From assembly GCA_005888925.1 (NCBI GenBank), contig VBCP01000107.1:1-12913 (forward strand): 12,913 nt of DNA, read 5' to 3'. The notes under the pieces are model-generated. The model saw only the letters and a list, made by a program, of their open reading frames with translations, was not told the DNA's origin and searched no databases. This document shows, piece by piece, positions 5,474 to 12,913 of this stretch. The stretch's first letter is position 1. Each line of letters begins with the position of its first letter. Position numbers and translations under genes: made by a program. Origin of the DNA: Betaproteobacteria bacterium. GTDB taxonomy: Bacteria > Pseudomonadota > Gammaproteobacteria > Burkholderiales > SG8-39.

Positions 5474-6988
5474 GTGAAGCGCACCGATTATCTCGAGCGC
5501 ATCCTCAAGGCAAGAGTGTACGACGTGGCGCTCGAGTCGCCGCTCGAGCCCGCCCGCGCGCTCTCGGCGCGGCTGCGCAACGCGCTGCTCATCAAGCGCG
5601 AGGACCTGCAGCCGATCTTCTCGTTCAAGCTGCGCGGCGCCTACAACAAGATGGCCGGGCTGCCGCGCGCGCGGCTCGCGCGCGGCGTGATCGCGGCGAG
5701 CGCCGGCAACCATGCGCAGGGCGTCGCGCTCGCGGCGCAGCGCCTGGGCTGCCGCGCGGTGATCGTGATGCCGGTGACCACGCCGCGCATCAAGGTCGAC
5801 GCGGTGCATGCGCGCGGCGCCGAGGTGCGGCTCTACGGCGACTCTTATGCCGAGGCCTACCAGGAGGCGCTGCGCATCAAGCGCAAGCGGCGCCTCGTTT
5901 TCGTGCATCCCTACGACGACCCCGAGGTCATCGCCGGGCAGGGCACGATCGGCATGGAGATCCTGCGGCAGCATCCTGGGGAGCTGGACGCGATCTTTGT
6001 GCCCATCGGCGGCGGCGGCCTGATTTCGGGCATCGCCGCCTACGTGAAGCGCGTGCGCCCGGCCGTGCGGGTGATAGGCGTCGAGCCGCTCGATGCCGCT
6101 GCCATGGCCAAGTCCCTCAAGGCCGGCAGGCGCGTGACGCTGGACCACGTCGGCCTGTTTGCCGACGGCGTCGCCGTGAAAGAGGTGGGGAAGGAGACGT
6201 TCCGCCTGTGCCGCGCCCTGGTGGACGATGTGGTGCTGGTCGATACCGACGAGATGTGCGCGGCGATCAAGGACGTGTTCGAGGACACGCGCGTCGTGCT
6301 GGAGCCGGCGGGCGCGCTGAGCGTCGCCGGCGCGAAAGCCTGGATCGAGAGACACGGCGCGCGGGGCAAGACGCTGGTCGCCGTCGCCTCCGGCGCCAAC
6401 ACCAACTTCGACCGCCTGCGCTTCATCGCCGAGGAGGCCGAGCTCGGCGAGCACCGCGAGGCGGTGCTGGCGGTCACCATCCCCGAACGCCCGGGCAGCT
6501 TCAAGAAGTTCTGCGCCACCCTCGGCGGCAGCAACATCACGGAATTCAATTACCGCATCGCCGATTCCAGCGAGGCGCACATCTTCGTCGGCATCGAGGT
6601 CGACGGGCGCGCCGAGACTGGGCGGATTGTCCGAAATTTAAGAAAGCACGGGCTCACCACGCTCGATCTGTCGGACAACGAGATGGCCAAGCTGCATGTG
6701 CGCCACATGGTCGGGGGCCGCGCGCCGTTTGCCAAGCATGAGTTGCTCTACCGCTTCGAGTTTCCGGAGCGCCGCGGCGCGCTCATGAAGTTCCTCGAGA
6801 ACATGCGCAGCGACTGGAACATCAGTCTGTTCCACTACCGCAACCACGGCGCCGACTACGGTCGGGTGCTGGTCGGCATGCAGGTGCCCAGAGCCGAGAT
6901 GCGCCAGTTCACCGCGTTCCTGCGCAAGCTCGGCTACCCGTACGCCGACGAGACGCGCAACCCGGCGTATCGCCTGTTCCTCGTCTAG
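5474..6988 (+). CDS. ilvA: Threonine ammonia-lyase, biosynthetic long form (threonine deaminase)
   Basis: This 504-residue PLP enzyme converts L-threonine to 2-oxobutanoate and ammonia, the first step of isoleucine biosynthesis. The catalytic domain (about residues 1-320) has the PLP lysine Lys52 in SFKLRGAYNKM, the SAGNHAQGVALAAQ motif, and the phosphate-binding PIGGGGLISGIA loop. The C-terminal part holds two ACT-like regulatory modules. The first begins around AVLAVTIPERPGSFKKF and the second around LLYRFEFPERRGALMKF, which is the isoleucine/valine-controlled long form. The start is taken as GTG at 5474, matching the family N-terminus (KRTDYLERILKARVYDVA). A TTG at 5468 would add only two residues. 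It is divergent from the DUF1232-pobA unit, and its stop overlaps that of the cyclo-ligase gene. Confidence 0.96.
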   Translation: MKRTDYLERILKARVYDVALESPLEPARALSARLRNALLIKREDLQPIFSFKLRGAYNKMAGLPRARLARGVIAASAGNHAQGVALAAQRLGCRAVIVMPVTTPRIKVDAVHARGAEVRLYGDSYAEAYQEALRIKRKRRLVFVHPYDDPEVIAGQGTIGMEILRQHPGELDAIFVPIGGGGLISGIAAYVKRVRPAVRVIGVEPLDAAAMAKSLKAGRRVTLDHVGLFADGVAVKEVGKETFRLCRALVDDVVLVDTDEMCAAIKDVFEDTRVVLEPAGALSVAGAKAWIERHGARGKTLVAVASGANTNFDRLRFIAEEAELGEHREAVLAVTIPERPGSFKKFCATLGGSNITEFNYRIADSSEAHIFVGIEVDGRAETGRIVRNLRKHGLTTLDLSDNEMAKLHVRHMVGGRAPFAKHELLYRFEFPERRGALMKFLENMRSDWNISLFHYRNHGADYGRVLVGMQVPRAEMRQFTAFLRKLGYPYADETRNPAYRLFLV

Positions 6989-7659
6989 TCGCGCTTTACT
7001 TCGTCGGCATAGCACACGGGCGACGCCAGCGCGCTGCCTTCGCCGCGCTGCGGTTCGCCCAGGTAAGCGAGCCCCTCGGGATCCCGGCGGTAAACGCCAC
7101 GCTCAGTGACGACGTAGTCCATTGGGATGTCCCAGGGTTGCGGATAGATGGTGTCGAGCCGGGCGAGCTCGTAGGAAATTCCGACGACCACCGGGCGCTT
7201 AGCGAGGCTCGCGAGCGTGCGATCGAAGAAGCCCGCGCCGTAACCGAGGCGGTAGCCCTGAGCGTCCCAGCCGTTCATCGGCAAAATCACGGCGTCCGGC
7301 TGGACTTCGGGCGAGTCCACCGGATAGGGAATGTCCAGTGCGCCGGTGGCGAGGGCGACGCCGGGATGCCATTCGCGGAAGACGAGCGGTTTTTTTTGCG
7401 CCACGACAACCGGCAGCGCGGTCAACGCACCCCGCTCGCGCAGCGTTCTGGCAAAATGGCGGGCGTCGTACTCGCCTTTGATCGGCCAACAAAAAGCGAG
7501 GCGGCAACGGGCAAGTCCGGGGAAAGAGAGCTCAAGATTTGCGTCGATCCGCTGGCGAAAGGCATCGAGCGTCGCCGCGGGCAGCGCCATTCGCGCGCGG
7601 ACGAGTTTCTCGCGCTGGGCTTTGCGCCAGTCCTTGAGTGGGGCCGGTTCTTGGGGCAT
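6985..7659 (-). CDS. ygfA: 5-formyltetrahydrofolate cyclo-ligase
   Basis: This cytoplasmic enzyme makes 5,10-methenyltetrahydrofolate from 5-formyltetrahydrofolate using ATP, recycling a folate storage form. The 224-residue product has the N-terminal basic region WRKAQREKLVRARM (residues 11-24), WPIKGEYDAR (58-67), and the nucleotide-binding signature GYRLGYGAGFFDRTLA (135-150). It is somewhat longer than many family members (about 180-200 residues), mainly through a C-terminal tail after YVVTERGVYRRDP. The ATG at 7659 directly precedes a typical N-terminus. The longer upstream frame, which runs antisense to the lytic transglycosylase, is spurious. Divergence from slt places its promoter inside or next to the slt signal-peptide codons. 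Confidence 0.93.
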   Translation of the reverse strand: MPQEPAPLKDWRKAQREKLVRARMALPAATLDAFRQRIDANLELSFPGLARCRLAFCWPIKGEYDARHFARTLRERGALTALPVVVAQKKPLVFREWHPGVALATGALDIPYPVDSPEVQPDAVILPMNGWDAQGYRLGYGAGFFDRTLASLAKRPVVVGISYELARLDTIYPQPWDIPMDYVVTERGVYRRDPEGLAYLGEPQRGEGSALASPVCYADEVKRD

Positions 7660-7674
7660 ATGGGCAGTTTTATG
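7657..7674. promoter_or_regulatory. Overlapping divergent start site (CATATG) of the cyclo-ligase and slt genes
   Basis: CATATG at 7657-7662 holds the minus-strand ATG of the cyclo-ligase (7659) and, base-adjacent, a plus-strand ATG in frame with slt (7660). A second slt ATG lies at 7672. GGG at 7662-7664 sits seven bases before the 7672 ATG and is the only Shine-Dalgarno-like run, so 7672 is preferred. An AT-rich stretch at 7668-7690 inside the start of slt could hold the cyclo-ligase promoter. I could not fit a full -35/-10 pair. Confidence 0.4.
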
Positions 7675-9612
7675 ATTTTTAAGGAATTGCGCAATCTTCT
7701 GGCGGCGCTCGCGCTGGCGGTGGCGCCCCTTGCGGCGGCGGCGAACGACGATGCGGTGCTGGGCGCCTACGACGCCTACCGCGCCGGCGATGCGCTCAAG
7801 TTCGCGCGCTTCGCGAAGAGGCTCGACGGCCATCTGCTCGACCCGTGGATCGACTACTGGCGCATCGCCATGCGCCTGGAGGACACGCCGACCAAGGAAG
7901 CGCATGCCTTCCTGGAGGAGCACAACAATACTTACGTTGCCGAGGTGCTGCGCGGCGACTGGCTGAAGGTGCTCGGCAAGCGCGGCGACTGGTCCGAGTT
8001 CGAGCGTCAGCTCGTGCTCTATCCGCGCGATGACCTCGAGGTGCGCTGCTATGCCTGGCTGATGGCGGCGCAGCGTGGAGAAGAAACCACCATCGCCGAA
8101 GCCGACTGGATGTGGCTCGAGCCGCAGGAGCTGCCCGACGGCTGCGCCAAGCTGGTCCAGCTGATGCTCGATGACGAGCGCGTGACGGTCACCGACGTTT
8201 GGCGCCGCGTGCGGCTGCTGTTTGCCCGAGGGCAGATCACCGCGGCGAAGACCGCGCTCGGCTACCTCGAGAAGGTCGACTCGCCCGACGAGCGCATGCT
8301 CGCCGAAGCCGCGCGCCAGCCCAAGCGCGTGCTCGAGCGGCTGCCGAAGAGCCTCGAGCGCCGGCCGGTGAGCGAAGTCGTGGTGCTCGCGCTCCTGCGC
8401 TACGCGCGCAACGAGCCCGACGCGGCCGCCAAGATGCTCGAGAGCCGGCTTGCGTCGAAGCTGCCGGAAGCCGATGTGCGCTATCTGTGGGGCCGCATCG
8501 CCTACGAGGCGTCGCGCGAGCACCATCCGGATGCGCTCAAGTGGTTTGCGCATGCCGGCACGCGCCTCGATGAAGAACAGCTCGCCTGGAAAGTGCGCGC
8601 CGCGCTGCGCGCCGGGCGCTGGGACGTGGTGCGCGAGACGATCGACCTGATGCCCGCGACCACGCGCCATGAATCCGCGTGGACCTACTGGTATGGCCGC
8701 GCGCTCGCCGCCCAGGGTGAGGAGACCGGCAGCCGCGCCTACTTCCTGCGGATCGCCGGCCAGACCGATTTCTACGGCTTGCTCGCCGCCGAGGAGCTCG
8801 GCTACGTCTCCACGCTGCCCGAGTCGATCTACGTTCCGACCGAGGCCGAAGTCGACGCCGCGCGCCAGGACCCGGGGCTCGCGCGCGCGCTCGAGCTGAT
8901 TCGCCTGGGCATGCGCAACGAGGGCGTGCGCGAATGGCTCTTCGGCATCCGCTACTTCGACGATGCGAGGCTCCTGGCCGCCGCCGAGTTCGCGCGCCGC
9001 GCCGAGATTTGGGACCGCTCGATCCAGGCAGCCGACCGCACCGTGCGCTCGCACAATTTCGCGCTGCGCTATCCGCTGCCCTACCGCGAGGTGTTCACCG
9101 AGTACGCCAAGACCTACGACCTCGACGAGGCGTGGGTGCTCGGCCTGGTGCGCCAGGAGAGCCGCTTCATCACCGATGCGCGCTCAGCCGCCGGCGCGGC
9201 GGGCCTGATGCAGGTGATGCCGCGCACCGCGCGCTTCGTCGCGCAGAAGATCGGCCTGCGCAATTACCTGCGCAAAGGCGTGACCGAGGTCGAGACCAAC
9301 GTGACGCTCGGCACCGGCTATCTGCGCCTGGTGCTCGATCAGCTCGGCCACCCGCTGCTCGCCTCGGCGGCGTACAACGCCGGCCCGGCCCGCGCGCGGC
9401 GCTGGCGCGATGCCAGCCGGCCGCTTGAAGGCGCGATCTACACCGAGACCATCCCGTTCCCGGAGACGCGCGATTACGTCAAGAAAGTGATGGCGAACTC
9501 GGTGTTCTACGCCGCGCTGATCCAGAAAGAGGTCTCGCCGCTGAAGGCGCGGCTGGGCACCATCGCGCCGCGCAGCGGCGCCGAGCCGGCCGAGGACGAC
9601 TTGCCGGAATGA
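7672..9612 (+). CDS. slt: Soluble lytic murein transglycosylase (Slt70-like)
   Basis: This periplasmic enzyme cleaves the MurNAc-GlcNAc bond of peptidoglycan, forming 1,6-anhydro ends. It is 646 residues from the 7672 ATG (650 from 7660), matching the E. coli Slt70 precursor. Residues 1-24 or so form a signal peptide with a Leu/Ala-rich core ending in APLAAAAND. The middle is an alpha-helical repeat region like the Slt70 ring. The SLT catalytic domain lies at about residues 480-620, with catalytic Glu496 in VRQESRF, then AGLMQVMP and ASAAYNAGP. The frame is open back to 7138, but that part is antisense to the cyclo-ligase and has no signal peptide. The stop overlaps the next start (ATGA, 9609-9612), so the gene probably leads the plus-strand operon. 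Confidence 0.95.
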   Translation: MIFKELRNLLAALALAVAPLAAAANDDAVLGAYDAYRAGDALKFARFAKRLDGHLLDPWIDYWRIAMRLEDTPTKEAHAFLEEHNNTYVAEVLRGDWLKVLGKRGDWSEFERQLVLYPRDDLEVRCYAWLMAAQRGEETTIAEADWMWLEPQELPDGCAKLVQLMLDDERVTVTDVWRRVRLLFARGQITAAKTALGYLEKVDSPDERMLAEAARQPKRVLERLPKSLERRPVSEVVVLALLRYARNEPDAAAKMLESRLASKLPEADVRYLWGRIAYEASREHHPDALKWFAHAGTRLDEEQLAWKVRAALRAGRWDVVRETIDLMPATTRHESAWTYWYGRALAAQGEETGSRAYFLRIAGQTDFYGLLAAEELGYVSTLPESIYVPTEAEVDAARQDPGLARALELIRLGMRNEGVREWLFGIRYFDDARLLAAAEFARRAEIWDRSIQAADRTVRSHNFALRYPLPYREVFTEYAKTYDLDEAWVLGLVRQESRFITDARSAAGAAGLMQVMPRTARFVAQKIGLRNYLRKGVTEVETNVTLGTGYLRLVLDQLGHPLLASAAYNAGPARARRWRDASRPLEGAIYTETIPFPETRDYVKKVMANSVFYAALIQKEVSPLKARLGTIAPRSGAEPAEDDLPE

Positions 9613-10535
9613 AGCTCGGCAAGGTGCTGGTCCTTGGAGGATCAGGCTTTGTCGGCCGGCATCTGGTTGCGGAGCTCGCGCGGCGCGGCATCCGCGTCAC
9701 CGTCCCCTCGCGGCACCGCGAGCGCGCCAAGCACCTGATCCTGCTTCCCACGGTCGACGTCGTCGAAGCCGACATCAACGCGCGCGGCGTTCTCGAGGGT
9801 CTCGCGCGCGGGCAGGACGCGCTCATCAACCTGGTCGGCATCCTGCATGGCGATTTCGCCCGCGCGCATGTCGAGCTGCCGCTGGCGGCGGTCTCCGCCT
9901 GCCGCGCCGCCGGCGTGAAGCGACTGCTGCACATGAGCGCGCTTGGCGCAGCGCCCGATGCGCCCTCCGAGTATCAGCGCTCGAAGGCGAAGGGCGAGCA
10001 GGCGGTACTCGACGCCGAAGACCTGCAGGTCACCGTGTTCCGCCCGTCGGTGGTGTTCGGACCCGAGGACAAGTTTCTCAACCGCTTCGCCACGATGGCG
10101 CGCTTCCTGCCCGTGCTGGCGGTGCCTTGCCCGAAGGCGCGCTTCCAGCCGGTGTATGTCGGCGATGTGGCGCGTGCCATGGCCGCCTCGCTCGCCGACG
10201 CCGAATCGCACGGCAAGCGCTACGAGCTCGGCGGGCCGCGCGAGTACACCCTCAAGGAACTCGTGGAGCTGATCTGCGCGTTCACGCACCGGAGCCGCCT
10301 GGTGATCGGTTTGCCGGACAAGCAGTCCTACCTGCAGGCGTGGCTGCTCGAGATGCTCCCCGGCGAGCTGATGACGCGCGACAATTACCGCTCGATGCAG
10401 GTGCCGAATACCACCAACGCCGAATTTCCCTTCGGCATCGAGCGCCAGGCGCTGGAAGCCGTGGCTCCCGCCTATCTCGCCCCTTCGGGTCCCCGGGAGC
10501 GCTACCCGCAATTGCGCTGGCGCGCGCGGCGGTAG
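9609..10535 (+). CDS. NDUFA9-like atypical short-chain dehydrogenase / NAD(P)-binding protein
   Basis: This 308-residue protein has the Rossmann motif LGGSGFVGRHL (residues 9-19; glycines 10, 13 and 16 of GxxGxxG), HMSALGA in the serine-containing strand, and a YxxxK pair, Tyr122 and Lys126 in SEYQRSKAKGE. This is the extended or atypical SDR group usually annotated as complex I NDUFA9 subunit family. In bacteria it is not known to be a structural part of complex I, and the substrate is unknown. From memory, in related betaproteobacteria this gene often follows a lytic transglycosylase, as here. The ATG overlaps the slt stop, so translation is probably coupled. The TAG stop is directly followed by the next ATG. 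Confidence 0.9.
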   Translation: MKLGKVLVLGGSGFVGRHLVAELARRGIRVTVPSRHRERAKHLILLPTVDVVEADINARGVLEGLARGQDALINLVGILHGDFARAHVELPLAAVSACRAAGVKRLLHMSALGAAPDAPSEYQRSKAKGEQAVLDAEDLQVTVFRPSVVFGPEDKFLNRFATMARFLPVLAVPCPKARFQPVYVGDVARAMAASLADAESHGKRYELGGPREYTLKELVELICAFTHRSRLVIGLPDKQSYLQAWLLEMLPGELMTRDNYRSMQVPNTTNAEFPFGIERQALEAVAPAYLAPSGPRERYPQLRWRARR

Positions 10536-11930
10536 ATGCATCCGCTGCTCGCGGCACCGCTGCGGGTCGTCAACATCGGCCTCGCGGGCTTCGGCCGCGA
10601 CCTCGCAGCGAACGGCGTGCCGGTCGTCCACGTCGACTGGCGGCCACCTTCCAAATTCCACGATCTGCTCGCCACGCTGGAGCAGCGGACCGCGCAAATC
10701 GACGAGGCAAACGCCGAGGCGCTGCGCCGCATCCTCGCGGCTGATCCGGTGCTCGTCGGCGTGCGCCGCGCCGGCGAGCTGATCGCCGAGCTCGACGCCG
10801 AGCCGCTCGTCCTGCATGCCGGTCCGCCGCTCGCCTGGGAGCGCATGTGCGGGCCGCTGCGCGGCGCGGTATGCGGCGCGATCGTGTTCGAGGGCTGGGC
10901 GCCGGACCTCGCCGCCGCCGAACGGCTCGCCGAGCGCGGCGGCGTACGCTTCGCGCCCAATCACCACTTCGGCGCCGTCGGCCCGATGACCGGCATCACC
11001 ACGCGCAGCCAGCCGCTGCTCGTGGTCGAGAACCGCGCCTTCGGCAACCGCGTGCGCTGCACGATCAACGAGGGGCTCGGCAAGGTGATGCGCTTCGGCG
11101 GCAACGATGCCGAGGTGCTGGCGCGTCTCGCCTGGCTGCGCGACGAGTTCGGGCCTTTGCTCGGCCGTGCACTCGAATCCAAGCCTGTGCCCCTGAGCCC
11201 ATTGATCGCGCGCGGGCTCGCCATGGGCGACGAGATGCACCAGCGCAACGTCGCCTGCACCTCGCTGCTGCTGCGCGCGCTCGCCCCGAGCTTGGCTCGC
11301 GCGGGAGATCCGGAAAGCGTCGCGCGCGCATTGGAGTTCATCGCCGGCAACGACCAGTTCTTCCTGAATGTCGGCATGGCGATGGGCAAGAGCATGCTCG
11401 ATCCGGCGCAGGGCATCGCCGGCTCGACGATCGTGACCGCGATGTCCCGCAATGGCACCGACTTCGGCATCCGCGTGTCGGCGCTCGGTGAGCGCTGGTT
11501 CACCGCGCCGGTCGAGATGCCGCAGGGCCTGTACTTCCCGGGATTCAGCGCGGCCGACGCCAACCCCGACATCGGCGATTCGGCGATCCTCGAAGCGGTC
11601 GGCTTGGGCGCCTTTGCGATGGCCGCGGCGCCGGCGGTCGCCGGCTTCGTCGGCGCGGGCGGCTTCCAGGACGCGCTCGGCTACACGCGCGCGATGGCGG
11701 AAATCACCGTCGCGCGCAACCCGAAATGGACCATTCCGGCGCTCGAGTTCGAGGGCACGCCGACCGGGATCGACATCCGCCGCGTGGTGGAAAGCGGCAT
11801 CGCGCCGGCGATCAATACCGGCATCGCGCACCAGCGCGCCGGCGTCGGCCAGGTGGGCGCCGGCATCGCGCGCGCGCCGCTGGCCTGTTTCGAGCAGGCG
11901 CTCGCCGCATTCGCCGAGCATGGTCGCTAA
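10536..11930 (+). CDS. DUF1116 protein (YahG/AllG-like), probable carbamoyltransferase subunit, with N-terminal FdrA-tail module
   Basis: This 464-residue protein matches DUF1116 over about residues 55-460. Recognisable stretches include LHAGPP (93-98), GAIVFEGWAPD, TINEGLGKVMRFGG, MGDEMHQRN, SALGERWFTAPV and INTGIAHQRAGVGQVGAG. The E. coli homologue YlbE (AllG) is a subunit of oxamate carbamoyltransferase, which releases carbamoyl phosphate from the allantoin degradation product oxalurate. E. coli YahG is a longer paralogue of unknown substrate. Residues about 7-52, including VVNIGLAGF and VPVVHVDWRPP, are extra compared with YlbE. They resemble the last ~45 residues of E. coli FdrA (VINIGLRSF, PVVHYQW). 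The length fits YahG better than YlbE. The ATG follows the previous stop with no gap (TAGATG). The substrate here is not determined. Confidence 0.88.
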   Translation: MHPLLAAPLRVVNIGLAGFGRDLAANGVPVVHVDWRPPSKFHDLLATLEQRTAQIDEANAEALRRILAADPVLVGVRRAGELIAELDAEPLVLHAGPPLAWERMCGPLRGAVCGAIVFEGWAPDLAAAERLAERGGVRFAPNHHFGAVGPMTGITTRSQPLLVVENRAFGNRVRCTINEGLGKVMRFGGNDAEVLARLAWLRDEFGPLLGRALESKPVPLSPLIARGLAMGDEMHQRNVACTSLLLRALAPSLARAGDPESVARALEFIAGNDQFFLNVGMAMGKSMLDPAQGIAGSTIVTAMSRNGTDFGIRVSALGERWFTAPVEMPQGLYFPGFSAADANPDIGDSAILEAVGLGAFAMAAAPAVAGFVGAGGFQDALGYTRAMAEITVARNPKWTIPALEFEGTPTGIDIRRVVESGIAPAINTGIAHQRAGVGQVGAGIARAPLACFEQALAAFAEHGR

Positions 11931-12913
11931 CCGCGTCGAGCGCGGGCGCTATCTCGATTCGGTGGCGCTGATGCGCATTTCGCGCCGCGTCGGCGCGCTG
12001 GGCGGCGTCGAGGCTGCGGCGCTGATGATCGGCACGCCCTCCAACAAGGCGTTGCTGCGCGAGGCAGGGCTGCTTTCCGCCGACGGCGAGCGCGCCGAGC
12101 CCAACGATCTCGTCATTGCCGTGCGCGCCGCCGATGCCGATGCGGCGCTGAAGGCGGCGCTCGAGATGCTCGCCGAGAAACCCGTACCAAGCACGGAGCG
12201 CCGCGCCGGCAGCCTGCGCCGCGCGCTGGAGCTTGAGCCGCAGGCCAACCTCGCGCTCATCTCGGTGCCCGGCGAGTTCGCGGCGGCGCAAGCGCGCAAG
12301 GCGCTGGAGCGCGGGCTCAACGCCATGGTGTTTTCCGACAACGTGCCGATCGAGGAAGAGGTCGCGCTCAAGCGCTACGCAAAGGAGCGCGGGCTCCTGC
12401 TGATGGGCCCCGACTGCGGCACGGCGCTGATCGGCGGCGCGCCGCTCGCCTTCGCCAATGCCGTGCCGCGCGGCGATATCGGCATCGTCTCGGCTTCGGG
12501 CACCGGCCTGCAGGAAGTCTCGTCGCTGATCGCCCGCATGGGCGGCGGCGTGTCGCACGGCATCGGCGTCGGCGGCCGCGATCTCGACGAGCGCGTCGGC
12601 GCGCTGGGCATGCTCGCGGCGCTCGACATGCTCGATGCCGATCCCGCCACGCGCACGCTGGTGCTGATCTCGAAGCCGCCCGCGCCGCGCGTGGCGCAGT
12701 CGGTGCTGGAGCACGTGCGCCGGTCGAAGAAACGCGCGGTGGTTTGCTTCCTCGGCTCCGAGCAGCCGGGCCTCGCGCGCACGCTCACCGAGGCCGCCGA
12801 GCAGGCGATGCAAAAGACCCTTGCCGCGCCGCCGCTGCCTGCCGGCAAAGCGCACAAAGGCGCAGTGCGCGGCCTTTATTGCGGCGGCACGCTCGCCGCC
12901 GAGGCCGCGCTCG
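11920..12913 (+). CDS. fdrA: FdrA-like (YahF/AllF) protein, 5' part, runs off the window
   Basis: At least 331 codons of a protein with a succinyl-CoA synthetase/CoA-ligase-like fold are present. The N-terminus (MVANRVERGRYLDSVALM) aligns without gaps to that of E. coli FdrA, which fixes the start at 11920. Later motifs include GTPSNKALLREAG, PNDLVIAVRA, FSDNVPIEEEVALKRYAKER, LMGPDCGTALIGG and SASGTGLQE, then a glycine-rich turn with GVGGRDLDERVG. The window ends in GGTLAAEAAL, near the beginning of the second domain. FdrA (AllF) is a component of the E. coli oxamate carbamoyltransferase together with DUF1116 (AllG) and DUF2877 (AllH) proteins. The gene overlaps the DUF1116 gene by 11 bp, so the two are co-translated. 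In the E. coli cluster fdrA comes before the DUF1116 gene; here the order is reversed. A DUF2877 gene and a carbamate kinase gene would be expected just downstream. Confidence 0.9.
   Translation, partial: MVANRVERGRYLDSVALMRISRRVGALGGVEAAALMIGTPSNKALLREAGLLSADGERAEPNDLVIAVRAADADAALKAALEMLAEKPVPSTERRAGSLRRALELEPQANLALISVPGEFAAAQARKALERGLNAMVFSDNVPIEEEVALKRYAKERGLLLMGPDCGTALIGGAPLAFANAVPRGDIGIVSASGTGLQEVSSLIARMGGGVSHGIGVGGRDLDERVGALGMLAALDMLDADPATRTLVLISKPPAPRVAQSVLEHVRRSKKRAVVCFLGSEQPGLARTLTEAAEQAMQKTLAAPPLPAGKAHKGAVRGLYCGGTLAAEAAL

Noticed and set aside
7138..7659. Upstream extension of the slt frame
   Set aside because: It would bury the signal peptide about 175 residues inside the protein and lies antisense to the cyclo-ligase gene.
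7660..9054. Minus-strand extension of the cyclo-ligase frame over slt (689 codons in total)
   Set aside because: The extension lacks any motif and is antisense to a well-supported transglycosylase. The cyclo-ligase is complete from 7659.
9642..11921. Minus-strand 759-codon frame opposite the NDUFA9-like and DUF1116 genes
   Set aside because: Composition is rich in Arg, Ala, Glu and His with no domain, and both plus-strand genes are clear family members.

Overview
The window is GC-rich, gene-dense bacterial chromosome, most likely from a betaproteobacterium. That assignment is inferred from the gene set (long-form IlvA, PobA, a TRAP permease, and a formyltetrahydrofolate cyclo-ligase / Slt / NDUFA9-like reductase neighbourhood), not from a marker gene. 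I see no RNA genes, insertion sequences, CRISPR arrays or phage genes.

Layout. (1) Positions 1-602 hold the 3' part of a TRAP transporter large permease whose last codons are shifted out of frame. (2) 679-1152 (minus) is an ArsC/low-molecular-weight phosphatase-like protein that has lost its P-loop arginine. (3) 1153-1392 is the only sizeable intergenic region. It holds a probable promoter and palindrome for the ArsC-like gene, and a cluster of DnaA-box-like sequences before the next gene. (4) 1393-2883 (plus) is a lipoprotein-type acid phosphatase/phospholipase C family enzyme. (5) 5459 to 2880 (minus) is a tightly overlapping four-gene unit: DUF1232 protein, pobA, a second DUF1232 protein, and an MgtC/SapB family membrane protein. 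(6) 5474-6988 (plus) is ilvA. (7) 6985-7659 (minus) is 5-formyltetrahydrofolate cyclo-ligase. (8) 7672-12913 (plus) is an unbroken series of soluble lytic transglycosylase, NDUFA9-like reductase, DUF1116 protein and FdrA-like protein, the last running off the window.

How the genes fit together. The last two genes belong to the FdrA/DUF1116 family; the E. coli members AllF and AllG are subunits of oxamate carbamoyltransferase. Here the DUF1116 gene comes first and carries at its N-terminus a segment that in E. coli FdrA lies at the FdrA C-terminus. The pair follows two cell-envelope/housekeeping genes with no gap. PobA keeps every substrate-site residue I could check, all displaced by exactly 16 positions from the Pseudomonas enzyme, because 16 residues of its FAD-binding fold are missing.

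Packing is unusually tight. Both convergent gene pairs end in a shared CTAG, both central divergent pairs start within 0-14 bp of each other, and nearly all co-directional neighbours overlap or abut.
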